Source of the DNA: Lachnospiraceae bacterium
GTDB lineage: Bacteria > Bacillota > Clostridia > Lachnospirales > Lachnospiraceae
DNA length: 64,000 bases
Reading direction: 5' to 3'
Assembly (NCBI GenBank): GCA_003447295.1
Contig: DLZQ01000066.1
Span: 73,843 to 137,842 of the forward strand
Below the pieces are notes generated by a model. That model was not told where the DNA came from, ran no database searches, and saw only the letters and a list, made by a program, of their open reading frames with translations. Below, in pieces: positions 43,160 through 52,682 of the stretch (positions are counted from its first letter, which is position 1; each line of letters opens with the position of its first letter). The translations under genes and the position numbers were made by a program.

Positions 43160-44272
43160 ATGGATGAAAACACACAGGCAAAATTTGCGGAGAAGATAAA
43201 AGAGCTCCTGAATATGGCGAAAAAGAAAAAGAATGTGCTGGAGTATCAGGAAATCAGTGACTTCTTCGCGGACATGCCTCTGGAAGAGGAACAGATGGAG
43301 AAAGTTCTGGAGTATCTGGACCAGAACAACGTAGATGTACTGCGGATTACCGATGACGATGATGTGGATGACGAAGAGATCATTCTGACCGATGAGGACG
43401 AAGTGGATGTGGAGAACATTGATCTGTCCGTACCGGAAGGCGTCAGCATTGAGGATCCTGTCCGTATGTATCTGAAGGAGATCGGTAAGGTTCCTCTGTT
43501 AAGTGCTGAGGAAGAGATCGAACTGGCACAGAGAATGGAAGAGGGCGACCAGGAGGCGAAAAAGCGCCTGGCAGAGGCCAATTTACGTCTGGTGGTAAGC
43601 ATTGCCAAGAGATATGTGGGTCGTGGAATGCTGTTCCTTGATCTGATCCAGGAAGGTAACTTAGGTCTGATCAAGGCAGTAGAGAAATTCGATTATCGTA
43701 AGGGATATAAATTCTCCACCTATGCGACATGGTGGATCCGTCAGGCTATCACCAGAGCCATTGCGGATCAGGCTAGAACCATCCGTATCCCCGTGCATAT
43801 GGTAGAAACCATCAACAAATTGATCCGCGTGAGCAGACAGCTGCTGCAGGAGCTGGGAAGAGAACCGACCCCCGAAGAGATCGCAGCAGAGATGAACATG
43901 CCGGTAGACAGAGTGCGTGAGATCTTAAAGATCAGCCAGGAGCCGGTATCCTTAGAGACTCCTATCGGTGAAGAGGAAGACAGCCACTTAGGTGACTTTA
44001 TTCAGGACGACAATGTGCCCGTTCCTTCCGATGCAGCAGCATTTACTCTGTTAAAAGAGCAGCTGGTGGAGGTGCTCGGTACTCTGACAGAGAGAGAGCA
44101 GAAGGTACTCAGACTCCGTTTCGGTCTGGATGACGGACGTGCCCGCACCCTGGAAGAAGTGGGTAAGGAATTCAACGTTACCCGTGAGCGTATTCGTCAG
44201 ATCGAAGCAAAAGCACTTAGAAAATTACGTCATCCCAGCCGCAGTCGCAAGCTGAAGGATTATCTGGATTAA
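43160..44272 (+). CDS. rpoD: Housekeeping sigma factor RpoD (SigA)
   Basis: A 370-residue primary sigma factor. Region 1.1 is acidic, region 1.2 begins [17 protein letters not shown], region 2 has the core-binding and -10-recognition segment ([19 protein letters not shown]), and region 4 ends [20 protein letters not shown]. It is the third gene of the dgt-dnaG-rpoD macromolecular synthesis group and overlaps trmK by one base (TAATG). Confidence 0.98.
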   Translation: MDENTQAKFAEKIKELLNMAKKKKNVLEYQEISDFFADMPLEEEQMEKVLEYLDQNNVDVLRITDDDDVDDEEIILTDEDEVDVENIDLSVPEGVSIEDPVRMYLKEIGKVPLLSAEEEIELAQRMEEGDQEAKKRLAEANLRLVVSIAKRYVGRGMLFLDLIQEGNLGLIKAVEKFDYRKGYKFSTYATWWIRQAITRAIADQARTIRIPVHMVETINKLIRVSRQLLQELGREPTPEEIAAEMNMPVDRVREILKISQEPVSLETPIGEEEDSHLGDFIQDDNVPVPSDAAAFTLLKEQLVEVLGTLTEREQKVLRLRFGLDDGRARTLEEVGKEFNVTRERIRQIEAKALRKLRHPSRSRKLKDYLD

Positions 44273-45057
44273 TGGCGGAAGTTATATTATCCAATCGAAT
44301 GCAGGCATTAACAGACATGGTCACTCCCGGCACTGTGATAACAGATGTGGGGTGTGACCATGGTTTTGTATCTGTCTATCTGGTGCAGAAGGGCATTTCC
44401 CCGAGAGTGATCGCCATGGATGTAAGGTCCGGACCGTTAGAACATGCCAGAGAGCATATCAGGGAGTACGGACTGGAGGACAGGATAGAGACAAGACTTT
44501 CTGACGGCCTGCACAGCCTGAAGACCGGAGAGGCTGCCGGGATGATCTGCGCCGGCATGGGTGGACCTCTCATGGAGAAGATTCTTACCGAAGGAAGAGA
44601 ACAGGCGAAAGAGTTTCGGGAACTGATCTTACAGCCTCAGTCGGAGATCCCACATTTTCGGGCATTCCTGATGGAAGAGGGATATCTTCTGTTGGATGAG
44701 AATATCATCTACGAAGAAGGAAAATATTATTTTATGATGAAGGTGCGCTGGCTGGGCGAGATGTCGGAGAATGCGGTGAGAGCACAGGTGCGAGAGTCCT
44801 GGAAAGCAGATGACGCTGCATCCGGACTGACCGGGCAGTTTGGCCCGATACTGCTGTACCGTAAGTGTCCGCTGCTTTTGAATTATGTAGAATGGCAGCT
44901 TATGGAACATAGAAAAATAGCGAAGCGGCTGGAGAAAGAAGCGGATGCAGCGAATCCCAAAACAATGCGGCGCAGGCAGGAGATCGCGGAGGAGACCGCG
45001 CTGCTTACCCGGGCACTGGAGTGGTATGATAATGGTAAGGAACCGGATTGCATTTAG
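44272..45057 (+). CDS. trmK: tRNA (adenine-N1-22) methyltransferase TrmK
   Basis: A 261-residue SAM-dependent Rossmann methyltransferase (GTVITDVGCDHGFVSVYL, then DVRSGPLEHA, ICAGMGG). TrmK methylates A22 of certain tRNAs. It is longer than the usual roughly 230 residues because of a C-terminal basic helix region. It starts on the last base of rpoD. In many Firmicutes a Nif3-like gene follows; here a nucleoside kinase does. Confidence 0.9.
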   Translation: MAEVILSNRMQALTDMVTPGTVITDVGCDHGFVSVYLVQKGISPRVIAMDVRSGPLEHAREHIREYGLEDRIETRLSDGLHSLKTGEAAGMICAGMGGPLMEKILTEGREQAKEFRELILQPQSEIPHFRAFLMEEGYLLLDENIIYEEGKYYFMMKVRWLGEMSENAVRAQVRESWKADDAASGLTGQFGPILLYRKCPLLLNYVEWQLMEHRKIAKRLEKEADAANPKTMRRRQEIAEETALLTRALEWYDNGKEPDCI

Positions 45058-45104
45058 ATAATAAGACCTGCAAAAAGAGATTACAAAAGGACAGGGTGAG
45101 AAAA

Positions 45105-46760
45105 ATGATCACAGTGAAGGTAAACGGTGAAGAGAGACAATATCCTCAGGGGGCTACCTACGAAGATGTAGCCAATGATTACCAGAAGGAGTACGATAAT
45201 CTGATCGCACTGGCAGCAAGAGACGGCAAGATCAGAGAACTGTTCAAAAAGCTGACGAGGGATTGTGAGATCACCTTTTTTACATTGAAAGACAACGTGG
45301 GGAATAAGACCTATGTGCGCTCTGCCACCATGCTTTTTTTGAAAGCCGTATTTGATGTCTATGGCAGAGAGGCGGCGCAGAACTGCAGAGTAGAGTTCGC
45401 AGTGGGCAACGGATCCTATATCTCCCCCAGGGGACAGATCGCTTCGACTGCGGACAACGCTGCGAAGATCCGAGACAGAATGCGGGAACTGGTGGAGGCA
45501 AAGACACCTTTCTTAAAAAGATCTTATTCGCTGGATAATGCCATGGAACTGTTTCACACAGAGGGCATGAAGGATAAGGAAAAGCTGTTCCGTTACCGCA
45601 GAGGCTCTTTTGTGAACATCTATGAGATGGACGGCTATTATGATTATTATTACGGTTATATGCTGCCCAATGCAGGCTATGTAAAATGGTTTGATGTCAT
45701 CGCGTATGACGAGGGCTTTATGCTATTGCTGCCGGATAAGCAGGACCCCATGAACGTAAAACCTTTTGTGGAGCGGAAAATGCTGTTCCGGACACTGAAG
45801 GAATCGGAAGAGTGGTGCAAAAAAATCGGAATCGAGACCGTAGGAGACTTAAATGACCAGATCTGCAGTGGCTCTCTAAGCGAGCTGATCCTGGTACAGG
45901 AAGCGGAGCAAGAGCGCAAAATCGGCGAGATTGCCAAGGATATCGTGGGCAGGGGCGGTGTGAAGTTCGTTATGATCGCGGGACCTTCCTCTTCCGGTAA
46001 GACCAGCTTCTCCCACAGACTGTCCATTCAGTTAAAGACGCTGGGAAAGACGCCCCATCCCATCGGACTGGACGATTATTTTGTAAACAGAGAATTTACC
46101 CCCAGGGATGAAAACGGAGACTATAATTTTGAATGCCTGGAAGCGATCGATGTAAAGCAGTTCAATGACGATATGTGCAGACTGTTGGCCGGCGAGCGTG
46201 TGGAGCTGCCTTCTTTTAACTTTAAGACCGGAAAAAGGGAGTATAAGGGCAATTTCAAACAGCTGGGACCCGATGATATTCTGGTGATCGAAGGTATCCA
46301 CGGTCTGAATGAGAAGACATCCTATGCGCTTCCCGAGGAGAGTAAATACAAGATCTATATCAGTGCGTTGACCAATATTAACATTGATGAGCATAACCGG
46401 ATCCCGACTACGGACGGAAGACTTCTCCGCCGTATGGTCAGAGATGCAAGGACCAGAGGTGCGGATGCGAGACGCACCATCGATATGTGGGCTTCTGTAC
46501 GCCGGGGCGAAGAGCAGAACATCTTCCCGTTCCAGGAGGATGCGGATGCGATGTTCAATTCCGTGCTGATCTATGAACTGGCGGTATTAAAGCAGTTCGC
46601 AGAACCGCTGCTGTTCCAGATCGACAAGGGAGAACCGGAATATTACGAAGCCAAGAGACTGTTAAAGTTTTTAGAGTATTTCCTGGGTGTGACCAGCGAA
46701 AGCCTCCCGAACAATTCTCTGTGCAGAGAGTTCGTAGGCGGAAGCTGCTTTAACGTGTAA
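45105..46760 (+). CDS. Nucleoside (uridine) kinase with N-terminal TGS-like region
   Basis: A 551-residue protein. Residues 1-60 (MITVKVNGEERQYPQGATYE) resemble a ubiquitin-like TGS domain and a threonyl-tRNA-synthetase-like region follows. The kinase domain begins with Walker A GPSSSGKTSFS near residue 295, then DDYFVNREFTP and VIEGIHGLN. Proteins of this build are annotated as nucleoside or uridine kinases. ATG 45105 follows AGGGTGAG; the frame upstream has no better start. Confidence 0.85.
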   Translation: MITVKVNGEERQYPQGATYEDVANDYQKEYDNLIALAARDGKIRELFKKLTRDCEITFFTLKDNVGNKTYVRSATMLFLKAVFDVYGREAAQNCRVEFAVGNGSYISPRGQIASTADNAAKIRDRMRELVEAKTPFLKRSYSLDNAMELFHTEGMKDKEKLFRYRRGSFVNIYEMDGYYDYYYGYMLPNAGYVKWFDVIAYDEGFMLLLPDKQDPMNVKPFVERKMLFRTLKESEEWCKKIGIETVGDLNDQICSGSLSELILVQEAEQERKIGEIAKDIVGRGGVKFVMIAGPSSSGKTSFSHRLSIQLKTLGKTPHPIGLDDYFVNREFTPRDENGDYNFECLEAIDVKQFNDDMCRLLAGERVELPSFNFKTGKREYKGNFKQLGPDDILVIEGIHGLNEKTSYALPEESKYKIYISALTNINIDEHNRIPTTDGRLLRRMVRDARTRGADARRTIDMWASVRRGEEQNIFPFQEDADAMFNSVLIYELAVLKQFAEPLLFQIDKGEPEYYEAKRLLKFLEYFLGVTSESLPNNSLCREFVGGSCFNV

Positions 46761-46909
46761 ACTATTCAGAGTCATGCGAATCGGACATATACGTCGAATG
46801 CTCGCATTCGTAAGAATATGCCCGATTCGATATGACGAAGTAACCACATGAGCAAAAAGTAAGCATCGTCAGATGCGATTTTGCGAATGGGGTTCTGAAT
46901 AGTTTACAC
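46755..46909. repeat. Structured palindromic repeat, copy B, with a nested hairpin insertion
   Basis: Perfect 16-bp outer arms GTGTAAACTATTCAGA and TCTGAATAGTTTACAC. The inner hairpin GCATC-GTCA-GATGC lies between AAAAAGTAA and GATTTTGCGAAT. Relative to copy A, about 80 bp are inserted after CAGAGT (46773-46853). The insertion folds by itself (GAATCGG-CATAT arms, inner CGAATG-CTCG-CATTCG). Confidence 0.75.
46792..46814. repeat. 23-bp hairpin repeat, copy 1
   Basis: Contains CGAATG-CTCG-CATTCG. Identical over 23 bp to 46938-46960, and a diverged inverted copy lies at 60623-60644. Confidence 0.7.
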
Positions 46910-46937
46910 GGCTACCGGCGCAAACCTACCTGACAGG

Positions 46938-46960
46938 CGTCGAATGCTCGCATTCGTAAG
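46938..46960. repeat. 23-bp hairpin repeat, copy 2
   Basis: Exact copy of 46792-46814, 146 bp downstream and outside the copy B palindrome, just upstream of the rnpB promoter. Confidence 0.7.
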
Positions 46961-46979
46961 ACTGTGCGTGATATTTTTC

Positions 46980-47008
46980 TTGCTTTTTTTATTTGGAACA
47001 GATATAAT
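46980..47008 (+). promoter_or_regulatory. rnpB promoter
   Basis: TTGCTT (46980), 17-bp spacer, TATAAT (47003-47008). Confidence 0.7.
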
Positions 47009-47014
47009 CGAACA

Positions 47015-47346
47015 AGTGTAAGTAAAATAGATGATCGCGGCTGCTTTATGCAGGTGAGGAAAGTCCGGGCTTCACAGGGCAGGATGCCAGATAACGTCTG
47101 GTGGAGGTGACTCCAAGGCTAGTGCAACAGAAATATACCGCCGGCTTTATGCCGGTAAGGGTGGAAAGGCAGTGTAAGAGACTACCGTCCGGCTGGTAAC
47201 AGACGGAGCCATGTAAACCCCATCCGAAGCAAGACCAAATAGAGAGCGATAGACCGGCCCGGTCTGCTTTCAGGTAGGTCGCTTGATGCGGCTGGTGACA
47301 GTCGTACTAGATAGATGATCGTCATATACAGAACTCGGCTTATTTT
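47015..47346 (+). ncRNA. rnpB: RNase P RNA
   Basis: The catalytic RNA of RNase P, which matures tRNA 5' ends. The conserved core GAGGAAAGTCCGGGCTTCA (47056-47074) and CAGGGCAGGATGCC identify it. The P4-closing partner region is near GACAGTCGTACTAGATAG. Bounds are estimated from the promoter and the final AACTCGGCTTATTTTTT, so the ends may be off by about 10 nt. Confidence 0.92.
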
Positions 47347-47437
47347 TTGCTTACATTTCTCGAGAAATGGCGGACTGCGTAATGCGGTCCGCTGTTTGGT
47401 TATAGGAAAGGGTAGCACGCGGAGAGGAAAATCATAA

Positions 47438-48208
47438 ATGAGAAAATTTCTTATTAGCAGGATCGGTATGAGCCTTATTGTGAGCTGCGCACTGCTGCTT
47501 ACGGGCTGTGGGGCAAAGCAGCAGGATACTGCGACTGCCGAAGAAACAGAAAGTGCTTCTTATACGGAGGAAGGAATTCTGCCGGATATCACTAAGTTCG
47601 AGATCCCGGAGGAGATCCCGCAGAAGCTGACGGAGACGGATCTGCGGGTATTTCAGTCTCTGGTGGGTGTCCGGGCAGGTGATCTGCAAGGCAGTGGTGT
47701 GATCTATGATGAGAATGAGGAGTCTATGCTGATCGTGACGGCAGGGCATGTGCTGGAGCATGATACCGGTGAGCTTCTGGTGACTTTTCCCGATGAAACG
47801 GTCGTCGCAGCTTCCGGCATCGTGAAAGCTAAGAACTGTGATCTGGCATTTCTATGGGTGGATAAGGCAGACCTTACGGAAAGTACGTGGGAATCCTGCC
47901 TTGTGGCAGATACGGACCGGAACGCCTTTGATGCGCTGGAAGTCTATGAGGATGTATGGATGTATGGCGGCACTTCGGGGCAGCCGGTCTATGCTTTTGT
48001 GGTGGAGCCCTGGATTTATGTGGAGGATTTTACACAGTACATGCTTCTGCTGCAGGGACTGATGGAGCCCGGAATGTCGGGCGGAGGTGCCTTCACGGAG
48101 GACGGAGTATTCTTAGGGATCCTGTGCGGCGCGGATGAAGAAGGAAAAGTGGCTGTAGTTCCTTACAGTATCATTGAGAGCGAGCGGGCAGGACTTGACA
48201 ATCCGTGA
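47438..48208 (+). CDS. Trypsin-like serine protease lipoprotein
   Basis: A 256-residue lipoprotein with lipobox LLTGC (Cys near residue 24). The mature domain has a chymotrypsin-type triad: His in VTAGHVLE (near residue 107), Asp in KNCDLAFL (near 141) and Ser in GMSGGGAF (near 217). It lacks a PDZ domain, unlike HtrA. Probably a surface protease or a protease-fold protein with an unknown target. Monocistronic after rnpB. Confidence 0.8.
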   Translation: MRKFLISRIGMSLIVSCALLLTGCGAKQQDTATAEETESASYTEEGILPDITKFEIPEEIPQKLTETDLRVFQSLVGVRAGDLQGSGVIYDENEESMLIVTAGHVLEHDTGELLVTFPDETVVAASGIVKAKNCDLAFLWVDKADLTESTWESCLVADTDRNAFDALEVYEDVWMYGGTSGQPVYAFVVEPWIYVEDFTQYMLLLQGLMEPGMSGGGAFTEDGVFLGILCGADEEGKVAVVPYSIIESERAGLDNP

Positions 48209-48264
48209 AATATGATAGAAAATAAAAAGGATGGGTTTTTAAGCCCAGATTGGAGGAAAACACA

Positions 48265-49455
48265 ATGACGAAAATAGATGTAGTATCCGGTTTCCTGGGT
48301 GCCGGTAAGACCACCCTGATCAAAAAGTTATTAAAGGAAGCATTGGACGGCAGTAAGACCGTTCTGATCGAGAATGAATTCGGTGAGATCGGTATCGACG
48401 GCGGATTTTTAAAAGAAGCCGGTATCGAGATCAAGGAGATGAACTCCGGTTGTATCTGTTGCTCTCTGGTAGGCGACTTCGGTACTTCCCTGAAGGAAGT
48501 TATCAGCACCTACGCTCCCGAGCGTATTCTGATCGAGCCCTCCGGTGTCGGCAAGCTGTCCGATGTCCTGAAGGCTGTGGAGAATGTGGCAGGTGACCTG
48601 GATGTGGAGATTAACAGTGCAGTAGCAGTGGTAGATGCATCCAAGTGCAAGATGTATATGAAGAACTTCGGCGAATTCTTCAGCAACCAGATCGAATACG
48701 CCGGAACCATTATCTTAAGCAGAACCGATAAGGTAGACCAGGCGAAGCTGAATGCCTGCGTGGAGATGATCCGTGAGCATAATGACAAGGCAACCATCAT
48801 CACCACACCGTTAGCGCAGCTGGACGGCAAGGAAGTACTAGGGACCATCGAAGGTGCTGACAAACTGGAAGATATGATGAAGGAAATGTTAGAGCATATC
48901 CATGACGATCATGATGAGGATGAGTGCTGCGGTCACGATCATGACCACGAACATCATCATCACGACCATGATCATGATCACGAGTGCTGCTGCGGACATC
49001 ATCACGACGATGATGAGGACGAGCACGAACATCACCACCATCATGACCATGATGAGGACGAGCATGAGCATCACCATCATCACGATCATGACGAAGACCA
49101 TGACCATGAGCATCATCATGAACATGACGAGAACTGCACCTGCGGTTGTCATGACCATGACCACCATCATCACCATCATGCAGACGAAGTGTTCACCAGC
49201 TGGGGTATTGAGACACCCAACACTTACAGCGCAGAGGACATCGAGAAGATCCTTACCGCTCTGGACAGCGGAGAGTACGGTGCTATCCTGCGTGCCAAGG
49301 GTATGGTACCCGCTCCCGACGGAACCTGGGTATATTACGATTATGTTCCCGAAGAACATGACATCAGAAGCGGTAAGCCGGAAGTCACGGGTAAGATATG
49401 TGTCATCGGTTCCAAACTGGACGAGGACAAGCTGGCAGAATTGTTCCGCAAGTAA
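48265..49455 (+). CDS. G3E-family GTPase (CobW/COG0523) with a very His-rich metal-binding loop
   Basis: A 396-residue metallochaperone-type GTPase. Walker A is GFLGAGKTT at residue 9, and the zinc-binding CxCC motif lies in SGCICCSL near residue 62. Residues about 210-310 are an exceptional stretch of His, Asp and Glu, with extra Cys in ECCGH, ECCCGHH and NCTCGCH. A CobW C-terminal domain follows. The family delivers or allocates zinc or similar metals. ATG 48265 follows TGGAGGAAA. Neighbouring G3E and ZIP genes support a metal role. Confidence 0.9.
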   Translation: MTKIDVVSGFLGAGKTTLIKKLLKEALDGSKTVLIENEFGEIGIDGGFLKEAGIEIKEMNSGCICCSLVGDFGTSLKEVISTYAPERILIEPSGVGKLSDVLKAVENVAGDLDVEINSAVAVVDASKCKMYMKNFGEFFSNQIEYAGTIILSRTDKVDQAKLNACVEMIREHNDKATIITTPLAQLDGKEVLGTIEGADKLEDMMKEMLEHIHDDHDEDECCGHDHDHEHHHHDHDHDHECCCGHHHDDDEDEHEHHHHHDHDEDEHEHHHHHDHDEDHDHEHHHEHDENCTCGCHDHDHHHHHHADEVFTSWGIETPNTYSAEDIEKILTALDSGEYGAILRAKGMVPAPDGTWVYYDYVPEEHDIRSGKPEVTGKICVIGSKLDEDKLAELFRK

Positions 49456-49517
49456 GTTGGCAGGACATATTTTGCATGTAGCAGGAACAGTAGGATAAAT
49501 AGAGAAAGGTATGAATT

Positions 49518-50450
49518 ATGACAAAACCGGTTTATATCATAAATGGGTTTCTGGAGAGCGGTAAGACGGAATTTATCACATTTACGTTAGGACAGCCGTA
49601 TTTCCAGATCAAGGGCAGGACCCTGCTCATCCTCTGCGAAGAGGGCGAGAATGAGTACGATCCCGCACTGCTTAAAAAAAGCCGTACGGATGTGGTGCTG
49701 ATCGAAGAGGAAGAGGAGTTCAATCCGAATCATCTGATCGAACTGGAGAAGCAGTATAAGTCCGCCCGCATCATTATCGAGTATAACGGCATGTGGAACT
49801 TCAAGAACATGAAGCTTCCCTGGTACTGGAAAGTGGAACAGCAGATCACGACCATCGACGGCTCCACCTTCCCCATGTACTATACCAACATGAAGTCTTT
49901 GTTGGCAGAGATGATCCGTAAGTCCGAAATGATCATTTTCAACCGCTGCGACGGCATCAAGGATCTGAACGTATACAAGCGTAACATCAAGGCAGTCAAT
50001 CCTGCCGCAGATGTGATCTTTGAGGACTCCAACGGTGAGATCGACGAGATCTTCGAGGAGGATCTGCCCTACGATCTGAACCAGGATCCCATCGTACTGG
50101 ACAACCAGGGCTACGGCATCTGGTATCTGGATTCCATGGATCATCTGGAGCGTTACGCGGGTAAAAATATCCAGTTTCTTGCCATGGTATTAAAGCCCGA
50201 GGAATACCCCGACGGTTATTTCGTACCGGGACGCATGGCAATGACCTGCTGTGCCGAGGATATGGCATTCTTAGGTTATGCCTGTGAGTATGCGGGCACG
50301 AAAGACCTGAAGCAGAAGGAATGGGTCAAGGTGACAGCGAAGGTTGCCAAAGAATACTTCGCAGACTATAAGGGAGAGGGCCCCGTACTTCATGCCATCA
50401 GCGTGGAGAAGGCAAAGGCTCCCAAGGATCCCGTGATCAGTTTTAATTAG
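49518..50450 (+). CDS. CobW-like P-loop protein fused to a DUF1980/TIGR03943-like domain
   Basis: A 310-residue protein. The N-terminal P-loop is GFLESGKTE, as in G3E GTPases, but the CxCC motif is missing. The C-terminal part (FVPGRMAMTCCAEDMAFLG, WVKVTAKV) resembles the DUF1980/TIGR03943 subunit (B. subtilis YcgQ type), normally paired with a DUF318 permease in zinc-responsive operons. No such permease is here. It lies 62 bp after the His-rich GTPase gene and is probably co-transcribed. A metal-handling role is inferred. Confidence 0.7.
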   Translation: MTKPVYIINGFLESGKTEFITFTLGQPYFQIKGRTLLILCEEGENEYDPALLKKSRTDVVLIEEEEEFNPNHLIELEKQYKSARIIIEYNGMWNFKNMKLPWYWKVEQQITTIDGSTFPMYYTNMKSLLAEMIRKSEMIIFNRCDGIKDLNVYKRNIKAVNPAADVIFEDSNGEIDEIFEEDLPYDLNQDPIVLDNQGYGIWYLDSMDHLERYAGKNIQFLAMVLKPEEYPDGYFVPGRMAMTCCAEDMAFLGYACEYAGTKDLKQKEWVKVTAKVAKEYFADYKGEGPVLHAISVEKAKAPKDPVISFN

Positions 50451-50464
50451 AAAGGATCAGCTCT

Positions 50465-51739
50465 ATGAAAAAGAATCCCATAAAGAGCGACCTGCGGGAG
50501 ACAACAGCAGGAAAAGTGACATTTCTTTTCCTGCTGTTTTTGTATACCGGGGTCATGTTATATCTGTTCTGGATGGAATGCTACCAGGTGCCGGGATTCC
50601 AGTCGGATATGCCGGACTATGTGAATAAGGTGGCAGGCATTGCGGGAAATTATGAATTCCCGTATCCGATCCTGTTTTGGACTGCCAGATTATCCGCATG
50701 GCTGATCGGAGCGAAGGCAGCAATGGCGGTCACCACGGCGCTTTTTAACCTGGCAGCAGTGATCATCACGAAGTATTATATGAACCGTGAGATCCATAAA
50801 AGCAGTCATTATGAAACTTTGTCACATAAAAAGCAGGTCATGACCGATATTGCGGTGACACTGCTTGTGTTTGCTCTGTTTCTGCTGTCGAATCTGTATT
50901 CTCCCAAGAATACGGCATTTTTTGGTTTTGATTATGCATACCGCTGCATGGGCATTTATACACCGAATCCTTTCTGGAATGCCACTTACCTGGCGACCAG
51001 ACCCTTTGCGATTATCTGCTTTTTTGAGACGGTAAAGGTATTGTCGGAATATCAGAGGGATTTTCAGTGGAAGAACTGTACATTGTTTGCAGTCAGCCTC
51101 CTGCTGACGACCATGACCAAACCGAGCTTCACTATGGTGGTGGTGCCTCTGATCGGTCTGATCCTGCTGGTGCAGCTGATCGTAAGCCGTGGGAAAAGTT
51201 TTCGCAATGCGTTTCGTCTGTGCGTGACCATGATACCTACGGGGATAGCCCTGCTGTATCAGTTCTCCGGGATCTTTACCGGGACGAATGCTATGGGAGA
51301 GGAGACCGGGATCGCCATCGGTTTCGCTAAAGTATGGAGTAATTATTCCAAAAGTATCCCGTTGAGTATTATTATGGGGATGGCATTGCCCATAGGCGTT
51401 CTTTGCTTAAATCTGCTGTTTGATCTGAAAAGTATAAAGCAGAACTGGTATTACTGGTTTGCATGGTTAAATTATCTTGCAGCAACTTTGATGTTCTTAG
51501 TCTTCTATGAAAAGGGCTTCCGCATGATGCATGCGAACTTTTCCTGGGGATATATGCACGGCATGTTTTTCGTATTCCTGATGACACTGATCGTTATGGT
51601 GAAAAATATCAGGGAATGGTGGAAGAACTGGAAGGTGATCTTCGTGATCGGAGAGATCGCGGTATTTTTCTACCATCTGGTGTGTGGTGTGAATTTCCTG
51701 ATGTATGCTGTCATGGGGAATGATCTGGCCGGGTTTTAG
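50465..51739 (+). CDS. Polytopic membrane protein, possibly GT-C type
   Basis: A 424-residue protein with about ten transmembrane segments and a short basic N-terminus. The overall pattern (first loop with an acidic QSDMPDYVNK, a hydrophobic core, aromatic-rich loops) recalls GT-C glycosyltransferases, but no signature is certain. It starts 14 bp after the CobW-like gene, preceded by AAAGGA, so it belongs to the same unit. Function unknown. Confidence 0.65.
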   Translation: MKKNPIKSDLRETTAGKVTFLFLLFLYTGVMLYLFWMECYQVPGFQSDMPDYVNKVAGIAGNYEFPYPILFWTARLSAWLIGAKAAMAVTTALFNLAAVIITKYYMNREIHKSSHYETLSHKKQVMTDIAVTLLVFALFLLSNLYSPKNTAFFGFDYAYRCMGIYTPNPFWNATYLATRPFAIICFFETVKVLSEYQRDFQWKNCTLFAVSLLLTTMTKPSFTMVVVPLIGLILLVQLIVSRGKSFRNAFRLCVTMIPTGIALLYQFSGIFTGTNAMGEETGIAIGFAKVWSNYSKSIPLSIIMGMALPIGVLCLNLLFDLKSIKQNWYYWFAWLNYLAATLMFLVFYEKGFRMMHANFSWGYMHGMFFVFLMTLIVMVKNIREWWKNWKVIFVIGEIAVFFYHLVCGVNFLMYAVMGNDLAGF

Positions 51740-51841
51740 ATGCCGGGGTGTAAGGCAGAGTATGCAGAAAACTAATTGTGACAGACAAGATACGAAAAAT
51801 ACAAAAGTTACATAAGATAATATGAGAAAGGAGAGTGTTTC

Positions 51842-52624
51842 ATGAGTATGAGTATAGTAGCCGGTCTTCTGATTCCTTTTTTGGGGACGACTGCAGGGGC
51901 AGCCTGCGTCTTTTTCCTGAAAAAGCAGATTGGCGGCAACATACAGAGAATATTTACCGGATTTGCTGCCGGTGTCATGGTGGCAGCTTCGGTGTGGTCT
52001 TTACTGATACCTGCCATGGATATGTGTGAAGAGATGGGAAAGCTTGCATTTCTTCCCGCAATGATCGGCTTTTTGATCGGTATTGTTTTTTTGTTGTTCA
52101 TCGATAGTCTGGTGCCCCATCTGCATGTGGGCAGTGAGGCTCCGGAGGGTCATAAGAGCAGCCTGAACCGTACAGCTATGCTGATGTTGGCTGTGACCAT
52201 TCACAATTTTCCCGAGGGTGCGGCTTGTGGTGCTATTTTTGCCGGAGTGCTGAGTGGTGACGGAACGGTTACCATGGCAGGCGCCCTGACGCTGGCTATC
52301 GGTATTGCCATTCAGAATTTCCCGGAGGGAGCTATTATCTCCCTGCCCCTTCGCAGTGAGGGTAACAAGCGGAGCAAATCCTTCGCACTGGGCGTGTTGT
52401 CCGGAGCGGTGGAACCGGTGGGCGCAATACTTGCCATTGCACTGGCAAGTATCGTGACACCGATCCTTCCGTATATGCTGGCATTTGCCGCAGGTGCCAT
52501 GATCTATGTGGTCGTGGAGGAACTCATTCCGGAAGCCAGTGAGGGAGAACATTCCAACCTGGGAACCATTGCCTTTGCGATTGGTTTTGCATTGATGATG
52601 ATGTTGGATGTGGCACTGGGATAA
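51842..52624 (+). CDS. ZIP-family metal transporter
   Basis: A 260-residue ZIP transporter with eight predicted helices. The metal-site helices carry HNFPEGAACG (near residue 120) and QNFPEGAIIS (near 159). ZIP proteins import zinc, iron or manganese. AAAGGAG precedes ATG 51842. It lies 102 bp after the membrane gene and close to two G3E proteins, which strengthens the metal interpretation; the metal itself is not determinable. Confidence 0.92.
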   Translation: MSMSIVAGLLIPFLGTTAGAACVFFLKKQIGGNIQRIFTGFAAGVMVAASVWSLLIPAMDMCEEMGKLAFLPAMIGFLIGIVFLLFIDSLVPHLHVGSEAPEGHKSSLNRTAMLMLAVTIHNFPEGAACGAIFAGVLSGDGTVTMAGALTLAIGIAIQNFPEGAIISLPLRSEGNKRSKSFALGVLSGAVEPVGAILAIALASIVTPILPYMLAFAAGAMIYVVVEELIPEASEGEHSNLGTIAFAIGFALMMMLDVALG

Positions 52625-52682
52625 CGTGTATAGGGTAACATTTGCAAAAACAAAGTGAGAACAGCAGGAAGGGTGTACGGGA

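Noticed and set aside
46755..46960. CRISPR-like array upstream of rnpB
   Set aside because: The repeats are palindromic hairpins in nested or irregular spacing; there are no regular spacers or cas genes.
48889..49498. Met/Val/Ile/Thr-rich frames overlapping the His-rich region of the G3E GTPase
   Set aside because: They arise from the repetitive CAT/GAC codons read in other frames.
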